The position numbers and the translations under genes are program-made. A DNA stretch of 64,000 bases from Actinomadura citrea (GTDB taxonomy: Bacteria; Actinomycetota; Actinomycetes; Streptosporangiales; Streptosporangiaceae), in assembly GCF_013409045.1 (NCBI RefSeq), contig NZ_JACCBT010000001.1, forward strand, positions 7,604,669 through 7,668,668, written 5' to 3'. Below are positions 50,035 to 58,663 of this stretch, in pieces (the first letter of the stretch is position 1; every line of letters starts with the position of its first letter). The notes below the pieces were generated by a model. It was not told the DNA's origin, ran no database searches, and saw nothing but the letters and a program-made list of their open reading frames with translations.

Positions 50035-50079
50035 GGTCCGATCGGGAGCGAGCCGCTAGGCGAGTTCCCGGGTCGGAAC
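50035..50079. repeat. Second intergenic repeat type, copy 2, overlapping thiolase 3' end
   Basis: A 45-bp version of the 49881-49923 repeat with a 2-bp insertion. It extends 24 bp into the minus-strand thiolase gene, so the last residues (VPTRELA) and the stop codon are encoded by repeat sequence. Confidence 0.7.
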
Positions 50080-51255
50080 ACGAATAAGTACAGCATCGCC
50101 CTGGCCGCCGCCGCCGCAGAGGGCGGCGGCGCCGGTGCCGCCGCCTCGGCGCTTCAGCTCGTAGGCCAGGTGCAGGAGGATGCGGGCGCCGGACATGCCG
50201 ACCGGGTGGCCGACGGCGATGGCGCCGCCGTTGACGTTGACCTTCTCGGGGCCGACGCCGAGGTCGCGCATCGACTGGATGCCGACGGAGGCGAACGCCT
50301 CGTTGATCTCGATGAGGTCGAGGTCGTCGACGGTGAGGCCCTCCTTGCCGAGGGCGTGCTTGATCGCGTTGGACGGCTGGGACTGCAGGGAGTTGTCCGG
50401 CCCCGCGACGTTGCCGTGCGCGCCGATCTCGGCGAGCCAGGTGAGGCCGAGCTCCTCGGCCTTGGCCTTGGACATCACCACGACCGCCGCGGCGCCGTCG
50501 GAGATCTGCGAGGCCGAGCCCGCGGTGATCGTCCCGTCCTTGCCGAACGCCGGGCGCAGCCTGGCCAGGCCCTCGGCGGTGGTGTCGCCGCGCACGCCCT
50601 CGTCGGCGGCGAACACGACCGCCTCGCCGCGCCGCTGCGGGACCTCGACCGGGGCGATCTCCTCGTCGAACACGCCGTTCTTGATCGCCTCGGCGGCGCG
50701 CTGGTGGGAGCGGGCGGAGAACTCGTCCTGCTCCTCGCGGGAGATGCCCAGCTCGGCGTTGTAGCGCTCGGTCGACTCGCCCATGGAGACGCCGTCGAAG
50801 GCGTCGGTGAGGGCGTCGTGGGCCATGTGGTCGAGGAGCTCGACGGAGCCGTACTTGTAGCCGCCGCGCGACTTCGGCAGCAGGTGCGGGGCCTGGGTCA
50901 TCGACTCCATGCCGCCCGCCACCACGATGTCGAACTCGCCCGCCCGGATGAGCTGGTCCGCCAGCGCGATCGCGTCCAGCCCGGAGAGGCAGACCTTGTT
51001 GATCGTGATGGACGGGACGCTCATCGGGATGCCCGCCTTGACCGCCGCCTGCCGGGACGGGATCTGCCCCGCGCCCGCCTGCAGCACCTGACCGAGGATC
51101 ACGTACTGCACCTGGTCGCCGGACACCCCGGCACGCTCCAGCGCCGCCTTGATCGCGTGCGCCCCGAGGTCGGCCGCGGAGAAGTCCTTCAGCGAGCCCA
51201 TCAGGCGCCCGATGGGGGTGCGCGCTCCGGCGACGATCACGGACGAGGTGGTCAT
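50056..51255 (-). CDS. Acetyl-CoA C-acetyltransferase (thiolase)
   Basis: The 399-residue thiolase makes acetoacetyl-CoA from two acetyl-CoA or the reverse. The catalytic cysteine is C89 (ITINKVCLSGLDAIALA); EINEAF, VNGGAIAVGHPVGMSGARIL and ALCGGGGQGDAVLI carry the Asn, His and second Cys. The biosynthetic-type motif GAGQIPSRQA is present. ATG 51255 gives MTTSSVIVAGARTPIG. Its last seven residues come from an intergenic repeat. It is divergent from the epimerase gene mce, an arrangement common in actinomycetes that use methylmalonyl-CoA. Confidence 0.94.
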   Translation of the reverse strand: MTTSSVIVAGARTPIGRLMGSLKDFSAADLGAHAIKAALERAGVSGDQVQYVILGQVLQAGAGQIPSRQAAVKAGIPMSVPSITINKVCLSGLDAIALADQLIRAGEFDIVVAGGMESMTQAPHLLPKSRGGYKYGSVELLDHMAHDALTDAFDGVSMGESTERYNAELGISREEQDEFSARSHQRAAEAIKNGVFDEEIAPVEVPQRRGEAVVFAADEGVRGDTTAEGLARLRPAFGKDGTITAGSASQISDGAAAVVVMSKAKAEELGLTWLAEIGAHGNVAGPDNSLQSQPSNAIKHALGKEGLTVDDLDLIEINEAFASVGIQSMRDLGVGPEKVNVNGGAIAVGHPVGMSGARILLHLAYELKRRGGGTGAAALCGGGGQGDAVLIRVPTRELA

Positions 51256-51362
51256 GTGGGGGCCTCCAGGGTGGTGCTGCGGCGACGTTTGCCACGATAC
51301 CCACGGGAGCGGCGTTCGGTTCCGTTCGCCCCCGCCTGGCCGTCCGAGGAGGGACAAAGCCC

Positions 51363-51797
51363 ATGCTGACCCGTATCGACCACATCGGCATCGCCTGCCG
51401 CGATCTGGACGCGACCGTCGAGTTCTACAAGGCGACCTACGGCTTCACCGACGCGCACTTCGAGGTGAACGAGGAGCAGGGCGTGCGGGAGTGCATGCTC
51501 AAGATCAACGACACGGGGGACGGCGCGGCGAGCTACCTGCAGCTCATCGAGCCGATCCGGGAGGACTCGGCCGTCGCCAAGTGGATGGAGAAGAACGGCG
51601 AGGGCGTCCACCACATCGCGTTCGGGACGGACGGGACGGTCGCCGGCGAGGCCGCCGGAATCGCCGGCAAGGGCGTGCGCGTGCTGTACGACGCGCCGCG
51701 CAACGGGTCGATGGGATCGTTGATCAACTTTTTGCATCCGAAGGACTGCCACGGCGTCCTGACGGAGCTGGTGCAGAAGCGGCCGGACGCCGAATGA
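51363..51797 (+). CDS. mce: Methylmalonyl-CoA epimerase
   Basis: The enzyme converts (S)- to (R)-methylmalonyl-CoA in propionate use. The 144-residue protein is a glyoxalase/VOC fold: TRIDHIGIACRDLDATVEFYKATYG, VRECMLKIND, LQLIEPIREDS, GVHHIAFGTD, and FLHPKDCHGVLTELVQK. The metal ligands are H7, Q/E in LQLIEP, H and E in HHIAFG and the late GVLTELV. GAGGAGG precedes ATG 51363. It is divergent from the acetyl-CoA thiolase gene. Confidence 0.94.
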   Translation: MLTRIDHIGIACRDLDATVEFYKATYGFTDAHFEVNEEQGVRECMLKINDTGDGAASYLQLIEPIREDSAVAKWMEKNGEGVHHIAFGTDGTVAGEAAGIAGKGVRVLYDAPRNGSMGSLINFLHPKDCHGVLTELVQKRPDAE

Positions 51798-51811
51798 TCT
51801 TGTACGCCGGG

Positions 51812-51831
51812 CCTGGCGGGGGTGCGCCAGG
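51812..51831 (+). terminator. Hairpin after mce
   Basis: CCTGGCG (51812-51818) pairs with CGCCAGG (51825-51831) around GGGGTG, 15 bp after the mce stop. There is no T-run. Confidence 0.55.
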
Positions 51832-51851
51832 ATCGTGACGTGTTCGATATC

Positions 51852-51961
51852 ACGGTCACGGACCGCGCGGCATGGACCGCCGCTCTGTGACCGTTCGGAC
51901 ACATCTGGTGTATTTGCACCCCCCACACCTGGGCCGCTGCGACCCCGTCACAGGTCCGAAC
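51852..51961 (+). promoter_or_regulatory. Leader/promoter region of the DivIVA-like gene with interleaved inverted repeats
   Basis: ACGGTCAC (51852-51859) faces GTGACCGT (51887-51894), and GTTCGGAC (51893-51900) faces GTCCGAAC (51954-51961); GTGAC also finds GTCAC near 51947, so the pairings interleave. GGTGT and ACACC form a further short arm. No riboswitch family I know fits. The rest of 51832-52126 shows no gene. It may be a promoter with dyad operators or a structured leader. Confidence 0.4.
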
Positions 51962-52126
51962 AAAAGGGACATTCCACGCAGCGCGTCAAGATGAGCCCCC
52001 AACACGGCAGTGTCCGGAGTACGCTTCATTCGCCGGAAGAGGTCTCGGGCAAGTGCGTCCGTCATGCCAGGCGATCGACCGGTCCCCGGAACCACCCGTA
52101 GCCCCGTCACATCAGGATTGAGCCAC

Positions 52127-53458
52127 ATGCAGTCCGACATCGACGCCCAGCTCAGCAACTTCTTTGAAGACACGCCCCCGCGCGAGTTCGACGTGGTGCT
52201 TCGCGGCTACGACCGGCACCAGGTCGACGAGCACATCAAGCAGCTCGACAACGAGGTGCGGCAGACCCGCGAGCAGACCCAGGCCCTGCAGCGCGAGCTG
52301 TCGGACGCCCATCGCCAGCTGCAGGAGCAGGAACGTCCGACCTACTCCGGCCTCGGCGCCCGCATCGAACAGCTGCTGCGGCTCGCCGAGGAGCAGGCGA
52401 CCGAGCTGGTCCAGGCGGCCCGCTCGGAGGCGAACGAGATCAAGGCCGCGGCCAAGGTCGACGCCGCCGAGCAGCGCGCCACCGCCGAGAACGACGCCTC
52501 CGAGCTGCGCGCCAACGCCCAGCGCGAGGGCGACGACATGCGGCAGGCGGCCGAGCGGGAGGCCGAGGAGGTGCGCACCTCCGCCCACCGCGAGGCCGAC
52601 GAGCTGACCTCCACCACCGAGCGCGAGGTCGCCAAGCTGCGGGCCACCGCCGACCACGAGGTCGCCGAGAAGCGCGCCGGCGCCGAGCGTGAGATCGCCA
52701 AGCTGCGCACCACCACCGAGCGCGAGGTGGCGCAGCTGCGCGCGTCCACCAAGCGGGAGCGCGACGAGATCCTCACCACGGCCAAGCGGCAGGCCGACGA
52801 GATGCGGGCCCAGGCCCAGCGCATCCTGGAGGAGAGCGAGGCCCAGCGCGCCCAGGCCGAGGCCGAGTTCGAGATCCAGCTCGCCGCCCGACGCGAGGAG
52901 GCCGACCGGCAGGACGCCGAGCGCCACTCCGCCGCCCAGGCCGCGACGCAGAAGCTCGTCGCCGAGGCCGAGCAGCGCGCCGCGTCCGCCGAGCAGCGCG
53001 CCGCGAAGGCGACGCAGCAGGCCGAGCAGACCCGGCGCGAGGCCGACTCGCACGCCAAGCAGCTGATGGCCAACGCGCGCAAGAACTCCGACAACGTGAT
53101 CGCCGAGGCCAAGTCGCAGGCCGAGCAGCTGCTCGCCGAGACCAAGTCCGAGGCCGACCGCGTCCGGACGGCGGCGCAGCGCCAGGTCGACGAGCTCACC
53201 CGGCAGCGCGACAGCATCACCAGCCACCTCAACCAGCTGCGCCAGCTCATCGGCGGCGTCGCGCCGTCGATGGGCTCCGAGCCCGAGCTGGCCGCGCCCC
53301 CGGAGAAGGCCGCGATCCCGGCCGCCGAGCCGAAGCCGGCCCCGGCGCCGCAGGCCCAGCCCAAGCAGCAGCAGCAGCCGGCCGCCAAGGCCGCACCCGC
53401 CAAGCCGGCCCAGGCCAAGAAGTCCGAAGAGGACGACGAGGACTGGTGGCAGGAGTGA
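52127..53458 (+). CDS. DivIVA-like coiled-coil protein
   Basis: The 443-residue protein begins with a DivIVA-like domain, REFDVVLRGYDRHQVDEHIKQLDNEVRQTREQTQALQRELSDAH (about residues 17-60), and continues with a very long coiled coil of heptads rich in Glu, Ala and Arg (AAEREAEEVRTSAHREADELTSTTEREVAKLRATADHEVAEKR and so on to about residue 370). The end is a Pro/Ala/Lys-rich linker and an acidic tip EEDDEDWWQE. The layout is that of actinomycete polar-growth scaffolds of the Scy/FilP or cellulose-binding-protein kind. AGGATTG lies before ATG 52127. A terminator follows. Confidence 0.85.
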   Translation: MQSDIDAQLSNFFEDTPPREFDVVLRGYDRHQVDEHIKQLDNEVRQTREQTQALQRELSDAHRQLQEQERPTYSGLGARIEQLLRLAEEQATELVQAARSEANEIKAAAKVDAAEQRATAENDASELRANAQREGDDMRQAAEREAEEVRTSAHREADELTSTTEREVAKLRATADHEVAEKRAGAEREIAKLRTTTEREVAQLRASTKRERDEILTTAKRQADEMRAQAQRILEESEAQRAQAEAEFEIQLAARREEADRQDAERHSAAQAATQKLVAEAEQRAASAEQRAAKATQQAEQTRREADSHAKQLMANARKNSDNVIAEAKSQAEQLLAETKSEADRVRTAAQRQVDELTRQRDSITSHLNQLRQLIGGVAPSMGSEPELAAPPEKAAIPAAEPKPAPAPQAQPKQQQQPAAKAAPAKPAQAKKSEEDDEDWWQE

Positions 53459-53480
53459 CCCCTTAAAGGTCGGGCATGAC

Positions 53481-53518
53481 GGGAAGCCTGGAGGCGGTGA
53501 AACGCCTCCGGGCTTTCC
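53481..53518 (+). terminator. Terminator after the DivIVA-like gene
   Basis: GGAAGCCTGGAGGCG and CGCCTCCGGGCTTTCC form an extended imperfect stem with loop GTGAAA (53497-53502). The gap before the next gene is 100 bp, so the two are probably separate transcripts. Confidence 0.75.
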
Positions 53519-53558
53519 GTCGTCTCAACCCCGTAGACGCACGACAGAGGAGAGCGGC

Positions 53559-55019
53559 GTGCCCGACGAGACCCCCCAGGACGACGGCCGTGAGCCCGTC
53601 CCCGGCGAGGGACGGTCCGCGACCGGCCGCCGGGTCCCCGCTCCGGCGCCGCCCGCCGACGACACCGACGAGGCGGACCGCGACGGCGACCCGTCCGGCG
53701 ATTCCCGCGACGGCGAGTCCCGCGACGGCGAGACCGGCTCCGGCAAGGACGACACCGGTGACGACGGCAGTGTCGCGCCCAGTGGTGCGCTGATACCCGA
53801 GGAGATCGAGCAGCCCGTGGGGGAACGCGACCCGGCGACCGGCGCCCCGGTCACCCTTCCGGCTGCGGCGACCACCGCCGAGCCGGTGGCGCCCGAGCCC
53901 GGCGCGCCCGACCCGGCGCACGACGTCGAGCAGCGCAAGCGCGAGGCCGGCGTCGACCACCTGTTCCCGTTCGGCAAGCCCGGCCAGCCGCTCGGCCGCG
54001 CGCACCCGTTCGTGTTCGGGTTCACCGCGGCGCTCGGCGTCATCACCGCCTGGATGCTGGTGAAGGCCGCGACGAACGCCAAGTCGGTGCTCGTCATGAT
54101 CGTGGTGGCGATGTTCCTCGCGGTCGGCCTCAACCCGGCGGTGGAACGGCTCCGCAGGTTCGGCCTCCCGCGCGGGGCCGCGGTCGCCACGGTGTTCCTG
54201 ATCGTGATCCTGTTCTTCGCCGGATTCGTCGCCTCCCTCGTCCAGCCGGTGTCCGAGCAGGTCACCGAGCTGCGGCACAACATCCCCGAGTACGTCCAGC
54301 AGCTGCAGAACAACAAGACGCTGGCCGACTGGGACAAGCGCTACGGCCTGCTGGAACGCGCCGAGAAGACGGTGAACGGCGACGGCTTCCAGAAGGGCCT
54401 CACCGACACCGCCACCGGCATCGGCAAGGTCGCGATCAACGGCATCTTCCAGACGATCACGATCCTGATCCTGACGCTGTACTTCCTCAGCTCGCTGCCG
54501 CAGATCAAGACGTTCTTCTACCAGCTGGCGCCGCGCACCCGGCGGGCCCGCGTCGCCCTGCTCGGCGACGAGATCCTCGACCGGATCGGCGGCTACGTCG
54601 CCGGCCAGTTCACGATCGCGCTCATCGCGGGCGTGTGCTCGTACATCTTCCTGTCGATCGTCGGGGTGAAGTACGCGCTCGCCCTGGCGCTGATCGTCGC
54701 GGTGACCGACCTCGTCCCGCTCATCGGCGCCACGATCGGCGCGGTGGTCGTCTCCCTGGTGGCGTTCCTGACCGGGACCACGACCGACCTCATCGTCTGC
54801 GCGATCTTCTACGTCGTCTACCAGCAGGTGGAGAACTACCTCGTCTACCCGCGGGTGATGAAGCGGACCGTGGACGTCCAGCCGGCGGTGACGATCGTGG
54901 CGGCGCTGGTCGGCGCGGCGCTGCTCGGCGTGGTCGGCGCGCTGCTGGCGATCCCCACGGCGGCCGCGATCTCGCTGCTGATCCGCGAGGTAGCCATACC
55001 GCGCCAGGAGACGCTGTAG
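53559..55019 (+). CDS. AI-2E-family (PerM) transporter
   Basis: The 486-residue protein has an acidic, disordered N-terminal 150 residues (PDETPQDDGREPVPGEGRS onward) and a membrane domain of the AI-2 exporter superfamily: FTAALGVITAWMLVKAA, VLVMIVVAMFLAVGLNPAVERL, GAAVATVFLIVILFFAGFVASL, then TILILTLYFLSSLP and repeated helices to LLGVVGALLAIPTAAAISLLIREV. Functions in this family range from autoinducer export to sodium/proton exchange, so no substrate is assigned. GAGGAGAG precedes GTG 53559. Confidence 0.9.
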   Translation: MPDETPQDDGREPVPGEGRSATGRRVPAPAPPADDTDEADRDGDPSGDSRDGESRDGETGSGKDDTGDDGSVAPSGALIPEEIEQPVGERDPATGAPVTLPAAATTAEPVAPEPGAPDPAHDVEQRKREAGVDHLFPFGKPGQPLGRAHPFVFGFTAALGVITAWMLVKAATNAKSVLVMIVVAMFLAVGLNPAVERLRRFGLPRGAAVATVFLIVILFFAGFVASLVQPVSEQVTELRHNIPEYVQQLQNNKTLADWDKRYGLLERAEKTVNGDGFQKGLTDTATGIGKVAINGIFQTITILILTLYFLSSLPQIKTFFYQLAPRTRRARVALLGDEILDRIGGYVAGQFTIALIAGVCSYIFLSIVGVKYALALALIVAVTDLVPLIGATIGAVVVSLVAFLTGTTTDLIVCAIFYVVYQQVENYLVYPRVMKRTVDVQPAVTIVAALVGAALLGVVGALLAIPTAAAISLLIREVAIPRQETL

Positions 55020-55047
55020 GCCGGGCTCCGGAGCGCCCGCGCCGGGC

Positions 55048-55839
55048 TCAGCGCGCGGTGCGGGCGAGGGCGGCGGCGAACTCCGCCACCGCCTGGTTGA
55101 ACAGGTCGGGCTGCTCCACCGCGCACAGGTGCCCGGCGCGCGGGATGACCAGCAGTTCGGCGTTCGGCATCGCCTCGGCCATGGCGCGGGCCTCGTCCAC
55201 GGTGGCCAGCGCGTCCTCGTCCCCGATCATGACGAGCGCGGGGGCGCGGAGGCCGCCGAGCGTCGCGGAGGAGTCCGCGCGTCCCGCCATGGCGCGCTGC
55301 GCCCACGCGGCGGCGAGCGGCGGCGCCGCCTGGACGAGCCCGCGGACCCGCCCGTAGACCAGCGCCCGCTGCCGGAAGGTGGTGGGGCCGACGAGACCGG
55401 GCAGCACCTCGTCCACGAGGACGCGCGTGCTGTGCTCGCTTTCCAGTGTGTCGGCCTGCCGGAGCCGGTTCTCCCGGGCGGGGGCGGTGTCGGCGGTGGC
55501 GCGGGTGGCGGCCAGCACGAGGCCGAGGACGAGGTCGGGGTGCCGCCGGCACAGCGCCATCGCCACGTACCCGCCCATGGACAGCCCGCCGACGACGGCC
55601 CGCCGGACGCCGAGCGAGCGGCACGCGCGGGCGACGTCGTCGGCCATCGCGTCGACGGACGGCTCGTCGTCGCCCAGCAGGGAGCCGCCGAAGCCGCGCA
55701 GGTCGGGGGTGACGACCCGGAACCGGGCGGCGAGGCCCTCGCGCTGGGCGAGCCACATCGCCGACGACAGCGGGAAGGCGTGCAGCAGTACGAGCGGTGT
55801 GCCGGTCCCCACGTCCCTTGCGTACAGCTGCACCGTCAT
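55048..55839 (-). CDS. Alpha/beta hydrolase
   Basis: The 263-residue protein is an alpha/beta hydrolase with LVLLHAFPLSSAMWLAQREGL at the oxyanion hole, PDLRGFGGS, the nucleophile serine in VGGLSMGGYVAMAL, the acid in IGDEDALATV and the histidine in PRAGHLCAVEQPD. This is the 3-oxoadipate enol-lactonase/haloperoxidase type; no aromatic degradation gene is adjacent, so the substrate is unknown. It is convergent with the AI-2E-family gene and starts at ATG 55839. Confidence 0.92.
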   Translation of the reverse strand: MTVQLYARDVGTGTPLVLLHAFPLSSAMWLAQREGLAARFRVVTPDLRGFGGSLLGDDEPSVDAMADDVARACRSLGVRRAVVGGLSMGGYVAMALCRRHPDLVLGLVLAATRATADTAPARENRLRQADTLESEHSTRVLVDEVLPGLVGPTTFRQRALVYGRVRGLVQAAPPLAAAWAQRAMAGRADSSATLGGLRAPALVMIGDEDALATVDEARAMAEAMPNAELLVIPRAGHLCAVEQPDLFNQAVAEFAAALARTAR

Positions 55840-55902
55840 TGGGCAATGGTCGCCCGCTGGCGCGGCCGGTGGGACGGAGTGGCCGCGATCGGCCGCACGT
55901 GT

Positions 55903-56625
55903 TTATCTGTCCGTTTCATCCCATTCGGTGGGGAGCGGGCAGGCGGCTGGCGCGACCCGCTTGACGATCTCGTTCAGCACGATCCGGACGTAGGGTTCGC
56001 CCACCCAGAGGTGCTTGGCGTCGTCCACCGCGACCACCTCGGCCTGCGGGACGCGCTTGAACCGCTCCCGCGCCTCCGCCGGGCGCAGGTAGTCGTCGAA
56101 CTCCGGCACCAGCGCCACGACGGGCCGCCCGTCGGCGCCCCACGCGTCGAGGTCGGCGTCGCCGGCCCTCTTCAACGGCGGCGACAGCAGGATCGCACCC
56201 TCCACCAGCGGGTCGAGGCCCCACTTGAGCGCCAGCTCGGTGCCGAACGACCAGCCGAGCAGCCACGGCCGCGGCAGGTCGTGGTACTCGGTGTACTCCA
56301 GCGCCGCCGCCACGTCGAACCGCTCGGTCTCGCCCTCGCCGAACTCGCCCTGGCTCGTGCCGCGCGCGGACGTCGTCCCCCGCGTGTTGAAGCGCAGGAC
56401 GGCGAGGTCGGCGAGCGCGGGCAGCCGGAAGGACGCCTTGCGCAGGACGTGGCTGTCCATCATCCCCTCGGCCGTGGGCAGCGGATGCAGGCAGACCAGC
56501 GTCGCCACCGGCGGCCGCTCCGGCGGCAGTGCCAGCTCGCCGACCAGCTCCAGGCCGTCGGACGTGTGCAGCGTGATCTCCTCACGCCGCGCCGGCAGCA
56601 CCGAGGCCGCCCTGATCTCCACCAT
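55903..56625 (-). CDS. Alpha/beta hydrolase, dienelactone-hydrolase-like
   Basis: The 240-residue protein has ATLVCLHPLPTAEGMMDSHVLRKASFRLPALADLAVLRFNTRGTTSARGTSQG, the nucleophile serine in WLLGWSFGTELALKWG, an acid in VPEFDDYLRP and a histidine in VAVDDAKHLWVGEP. It resembles the KANL3/Tex30-like branch of hydrolases. It lies 63 bp upstream of the other hydrolase, same strand, but is not closely similar to it. The substrate is unknown. Confidence 0.9.
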   Translation of the reverse strand: MVEIRAASVLPARREEITLHTSDGLELVGELALPPERPPVATLVCLHPLPTAEGMMDSHVLRKASFRLPALADLAVLRFNTRGTTSARGTSQGEFGEGETERFDVAAALEYTEYHDLPRPWLLGWSFGTELALKWGLDPLVEGAILLSPPLKRAGDADLDAWGADGRPVVALVPEFDDYLRPAEARERFKRVPQAEVVAVDDAKHLWVGEPYVRIVLNEIVKRVAPAACPLPTEWDETDR

Positions 56626-56681
56626 CGTTCTCTCCGTCTCACTCGGCCGGGCGGCGTCCGCCGCGCTCCGGACGCCGGTCG

Positions 56682-56993
56682 TCAGTAGCGCGGGGCGTTG
56701 CGCGACCGCAGGACGCGGGGCGACCGGCGGGTCCGGGCCTGCCAGCAGGGCCGGTGCCAGTGCCGCCGGTCGTCGCCGCCGTCACCCGCCCGCCACGCGA
56801 CGACATGGCCGACGCCCGGCGGGATCTCCTGGTCGCATCCCGGGCAGCGGTACGGCTTGGCCGCCCCCGCCCCGGAGACCGACCGGACGATCCATTCCCC
56901 GTCCGGCCCCTCCTCGGTCTCCTGAGCCCACGAAGCGCCCCCGCCTCCGGCGGAACGTCCAGACGCGGCACGGCGATTCTTCCGGGGGCTCAT
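56682..56993 (-). CDS. Small zinc-finger-like protein, actinomycete type
   Basis: The 103-residue protein has a Gly/Ser/Ala-rich N-terminus and a compact motif YRCPGCDQEIPPGVGHVVAWRAGDGGDDRRHWHRPCWQAR, with Cys-x2-Cys and His-x3-Cys pairs that look like a treble-clef or HNH-like zinc site lacking the catalytic set. Similar proteins are annotated in actinomycetes, often wrongly, as ATP/GTP-binding. I assign no function. It lies 57 bp upstream of the hydrolase on the same strand. Confidence 0.75.
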   Translation of the reverse strand: MSPRKNRRAASGRSAGGGGASWAQETEEGPDGEWIVRSVSGAGAAKPYRCPGCDQEIPPGVGHVVAWRAGDGGDDRRHWHRPCWQARTRRSPRVLRSRNAPRY

Positions 56994-57021
56994 GCCCTAA
57001 AGCATATGAACTCGACCACCC

Positions 57022-58608
57022 TCACGAACGCAGGGGCTTTTCCGCCGTCGCGTGTTCCACGAGGAGGGGAGCCGGCGCCAGGGCCGGGTCGCGGGTCTCC
57101 GCGTGGAGGGCGCGCAGGACGGCGACGGCGCGATCGGGGCCGATGCGGTCGAGGTCGGCGATGGGGCCGGTCGGATAGCCGCAGCCCAGCGTCATCGCGG
57201 CGTCGATGGAGTCGGCATCGGCGTATCCGGCGCCGAGCATGGCGGCGGCGTCGTTCAGGTACGGCAGCCGCAGGGCGTCCACGATGAACCCGGCGCGGTC
57301 GCGGCAGCGCACGACGGTGAGGCCGAGACGCGCGAGGAGGACGGCGGCGCGGTCGGCGACGTCCGGAGCGGTCGCGACCGTGGCGGACATCTCCACCAGA
57401 GCGCCGGCCGGGTCGGGGAGGTGCAGCCCGACGACGTCGGACGGACGCCCGGTGGCCATGGCCTGCCGGATCGCGGAACCGTCCGCGGAGCCGTCCAGCG
57501 AGGTGACGGCGATGACCGTGCCGGGCTTGACGGCCTGGACGGCGGCGGACAGCAGCGCCCGCGCCGCCTCGGGGTCCTGCGCGGCCTCGATGACCAGGTC
57601 GCAGCCGGCGAGTTCGGCGGCGGAGTCCACGACCTGGCCGCCCGCCCGGTCGCACAGCGCGGCGACCGCGTCCGCGAGCGGCCCGACGCCGACGACGCCC
57701 ACGGTCGGCGCCGCGGCCTCGGGCGGCCCCTCGTCACCTGGCCCGGACTTGTCGTAGGTGTGGAAGCCTCGGCCGGTCTTGCGGCCGAGGAGCCCGGCGG
57801 TGACGAGTTCGCGGAGCAGCGGCGAGGCGGCGTGGCGGCGGTCGCGGGACTCGGCGTAGATCGCGTCCAGCACCTCGACGCAGGTGTCGAGGCCGATCAG
57901 GTCCATCAGGGTGAACGGGCCCATCGGCAGGCCGGCGCCCCCCTTCATCGCGGCGTCGATGTCGTCGCGGGTGGCGTGCCCGGTCTCCAGCATGGTCGCG
58001 GCCTGGTTCAGGTAGCCGAACAGGAGGCGGTTGGCGACGAACCCCGCCCGGTCCCCGATCGTCACCGGCGTCTTGCCGAGGCCCTTGACCAGGCCGGCCA
58101 CCCGGGCGACGGCCTCCGGCTCGGTGAGGACGGTCCCGATGACCTCGACGAGCTTCATGACCGGCGCCGGGTTGAAGAAGTGCACCCCGACGATCTTGGT
58201 GGGGCGGCCGGTGGTGACCGCGATGTCGGTGACCGACAGGGAGGAGGTGTTGGTGGCGAGGACCGCGTCGTCCCGGCACACGCGGTCGAGCTCGGCGAAC
58301 ACCGTGCGCTTCAGGTCGAGCCGCTCGGGGACGGCCTCGATGACGAGGCCGCAGTCGCCGAGGTCGGCGAAGTCGGTCGACAGGGTGATCCGGCCGAGGA
58401 TCTCGCGCCGGGCGTCCTCACCGAGCTTGCCGCGCTTGACGGCCCGTCCGGTCGAGGACTCCAGGTTGCCGCGCCCGCGCTCCAGCGCCTCCCGGTTCAC
58501 CTCGATGCCGACGACCGCGAAGCCGCCCCGCGCCAGCACTTCGGCGATGCCCGCGCCCATCGTGCCCAGTCCGACGACCCCGACCCTGTTGAACGAACCA
58601 CCAGTCAT
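57022..58608 (-). CDS. 3-hydroxyacyl-CoA dehydrogenase with duplicated domains
   Basis: The 528-residue protein joins two copies of the 3HCDH unit. The first half (residues 1-285) is intact: VGVVGLGTMGAGIAEVLARGGFAVVGIE, ATNTSSLSVTDIA, VGVHFFNPAPVMKLVEVI, DRAGFVANRLLFGYLNQAATMLE. The second half (about 310-520) repeats the fold but is degenerate: VGVVGVGPLADAVAALC instead of GxGxxG, and GLHLPDPAGALVEM in place of HFFNPAP. It oxidises 3-hydroxyacyl-CoA to 3-ketoacyl-CoA with NAD; the PaaH-type double form is used in phenylacetate or butyrate metabolism. It is divergent from the LLM gene. Confidence 0.92.
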   Translation of the reverse strand: MTGGSFNRVGVVGLGTMGAGIAEVLARGGFAVVGIEVNREALERGRGNLESSTGRAVKRGKLGEDARREILGRITLSTDFADLGDCGLVIEAVPERLDLKRTVFAELDRVCRDDAVLATNTSSLSVTDIAVTTGRPTKIVGVHFFNPAPVMKLVEVIGTVLTEPEAVARVAGLVKGLGKTPVTIGDRAGFVANRLLFGYLNQAATMLETGHATRDDIDAAMKGGAGLPMGPFTLMDLIGLDTCVEVLDAIYAESRDRRHAASPLLRELVTAGLLGRKTGRGFHTYDKSGPGDEGPPEAAAPTVGVVGVGPLADAVAALCDRAGGQVVDSAAELAGCDLVIEAAQDPEAARALLSAAVQAVKPGTVIAVTSLDGSADGSAIRQAMATGRPSDVVGLHLPDPAGALVEMSATVATAPDVADRAAVLLARLGLTVVRCRDRAGFIVDALRLPYLNDAAAMLGAGYADADSIDAAMTLGCGYPTGPIADLDRIGPDRAVAVLRALHAETRDPALAPAPLLVEHATAEKPLRS

Positions 58609-58663
58609 GAATCGCAGTCTTGCAGAGCGCTCGCCCGTCCCCCAGGGCGGGTACGACGGGGAC

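Noticed and set aside
49879..51369. 496-residue plus-strand frame antisense to the thiolase gene
   Set aside because: It is the complement of a conserved enzyme gene with family motifs; the antisense translation has no features and begins in repeat sequence.
51852..51961. A cyclic-di-AMP or other known riboswitch upstream of the DivIVA-like gene
   Set aside because: The conserved sequence blocks of the known riboswitch classes are not present; only inverted repeats are seen.
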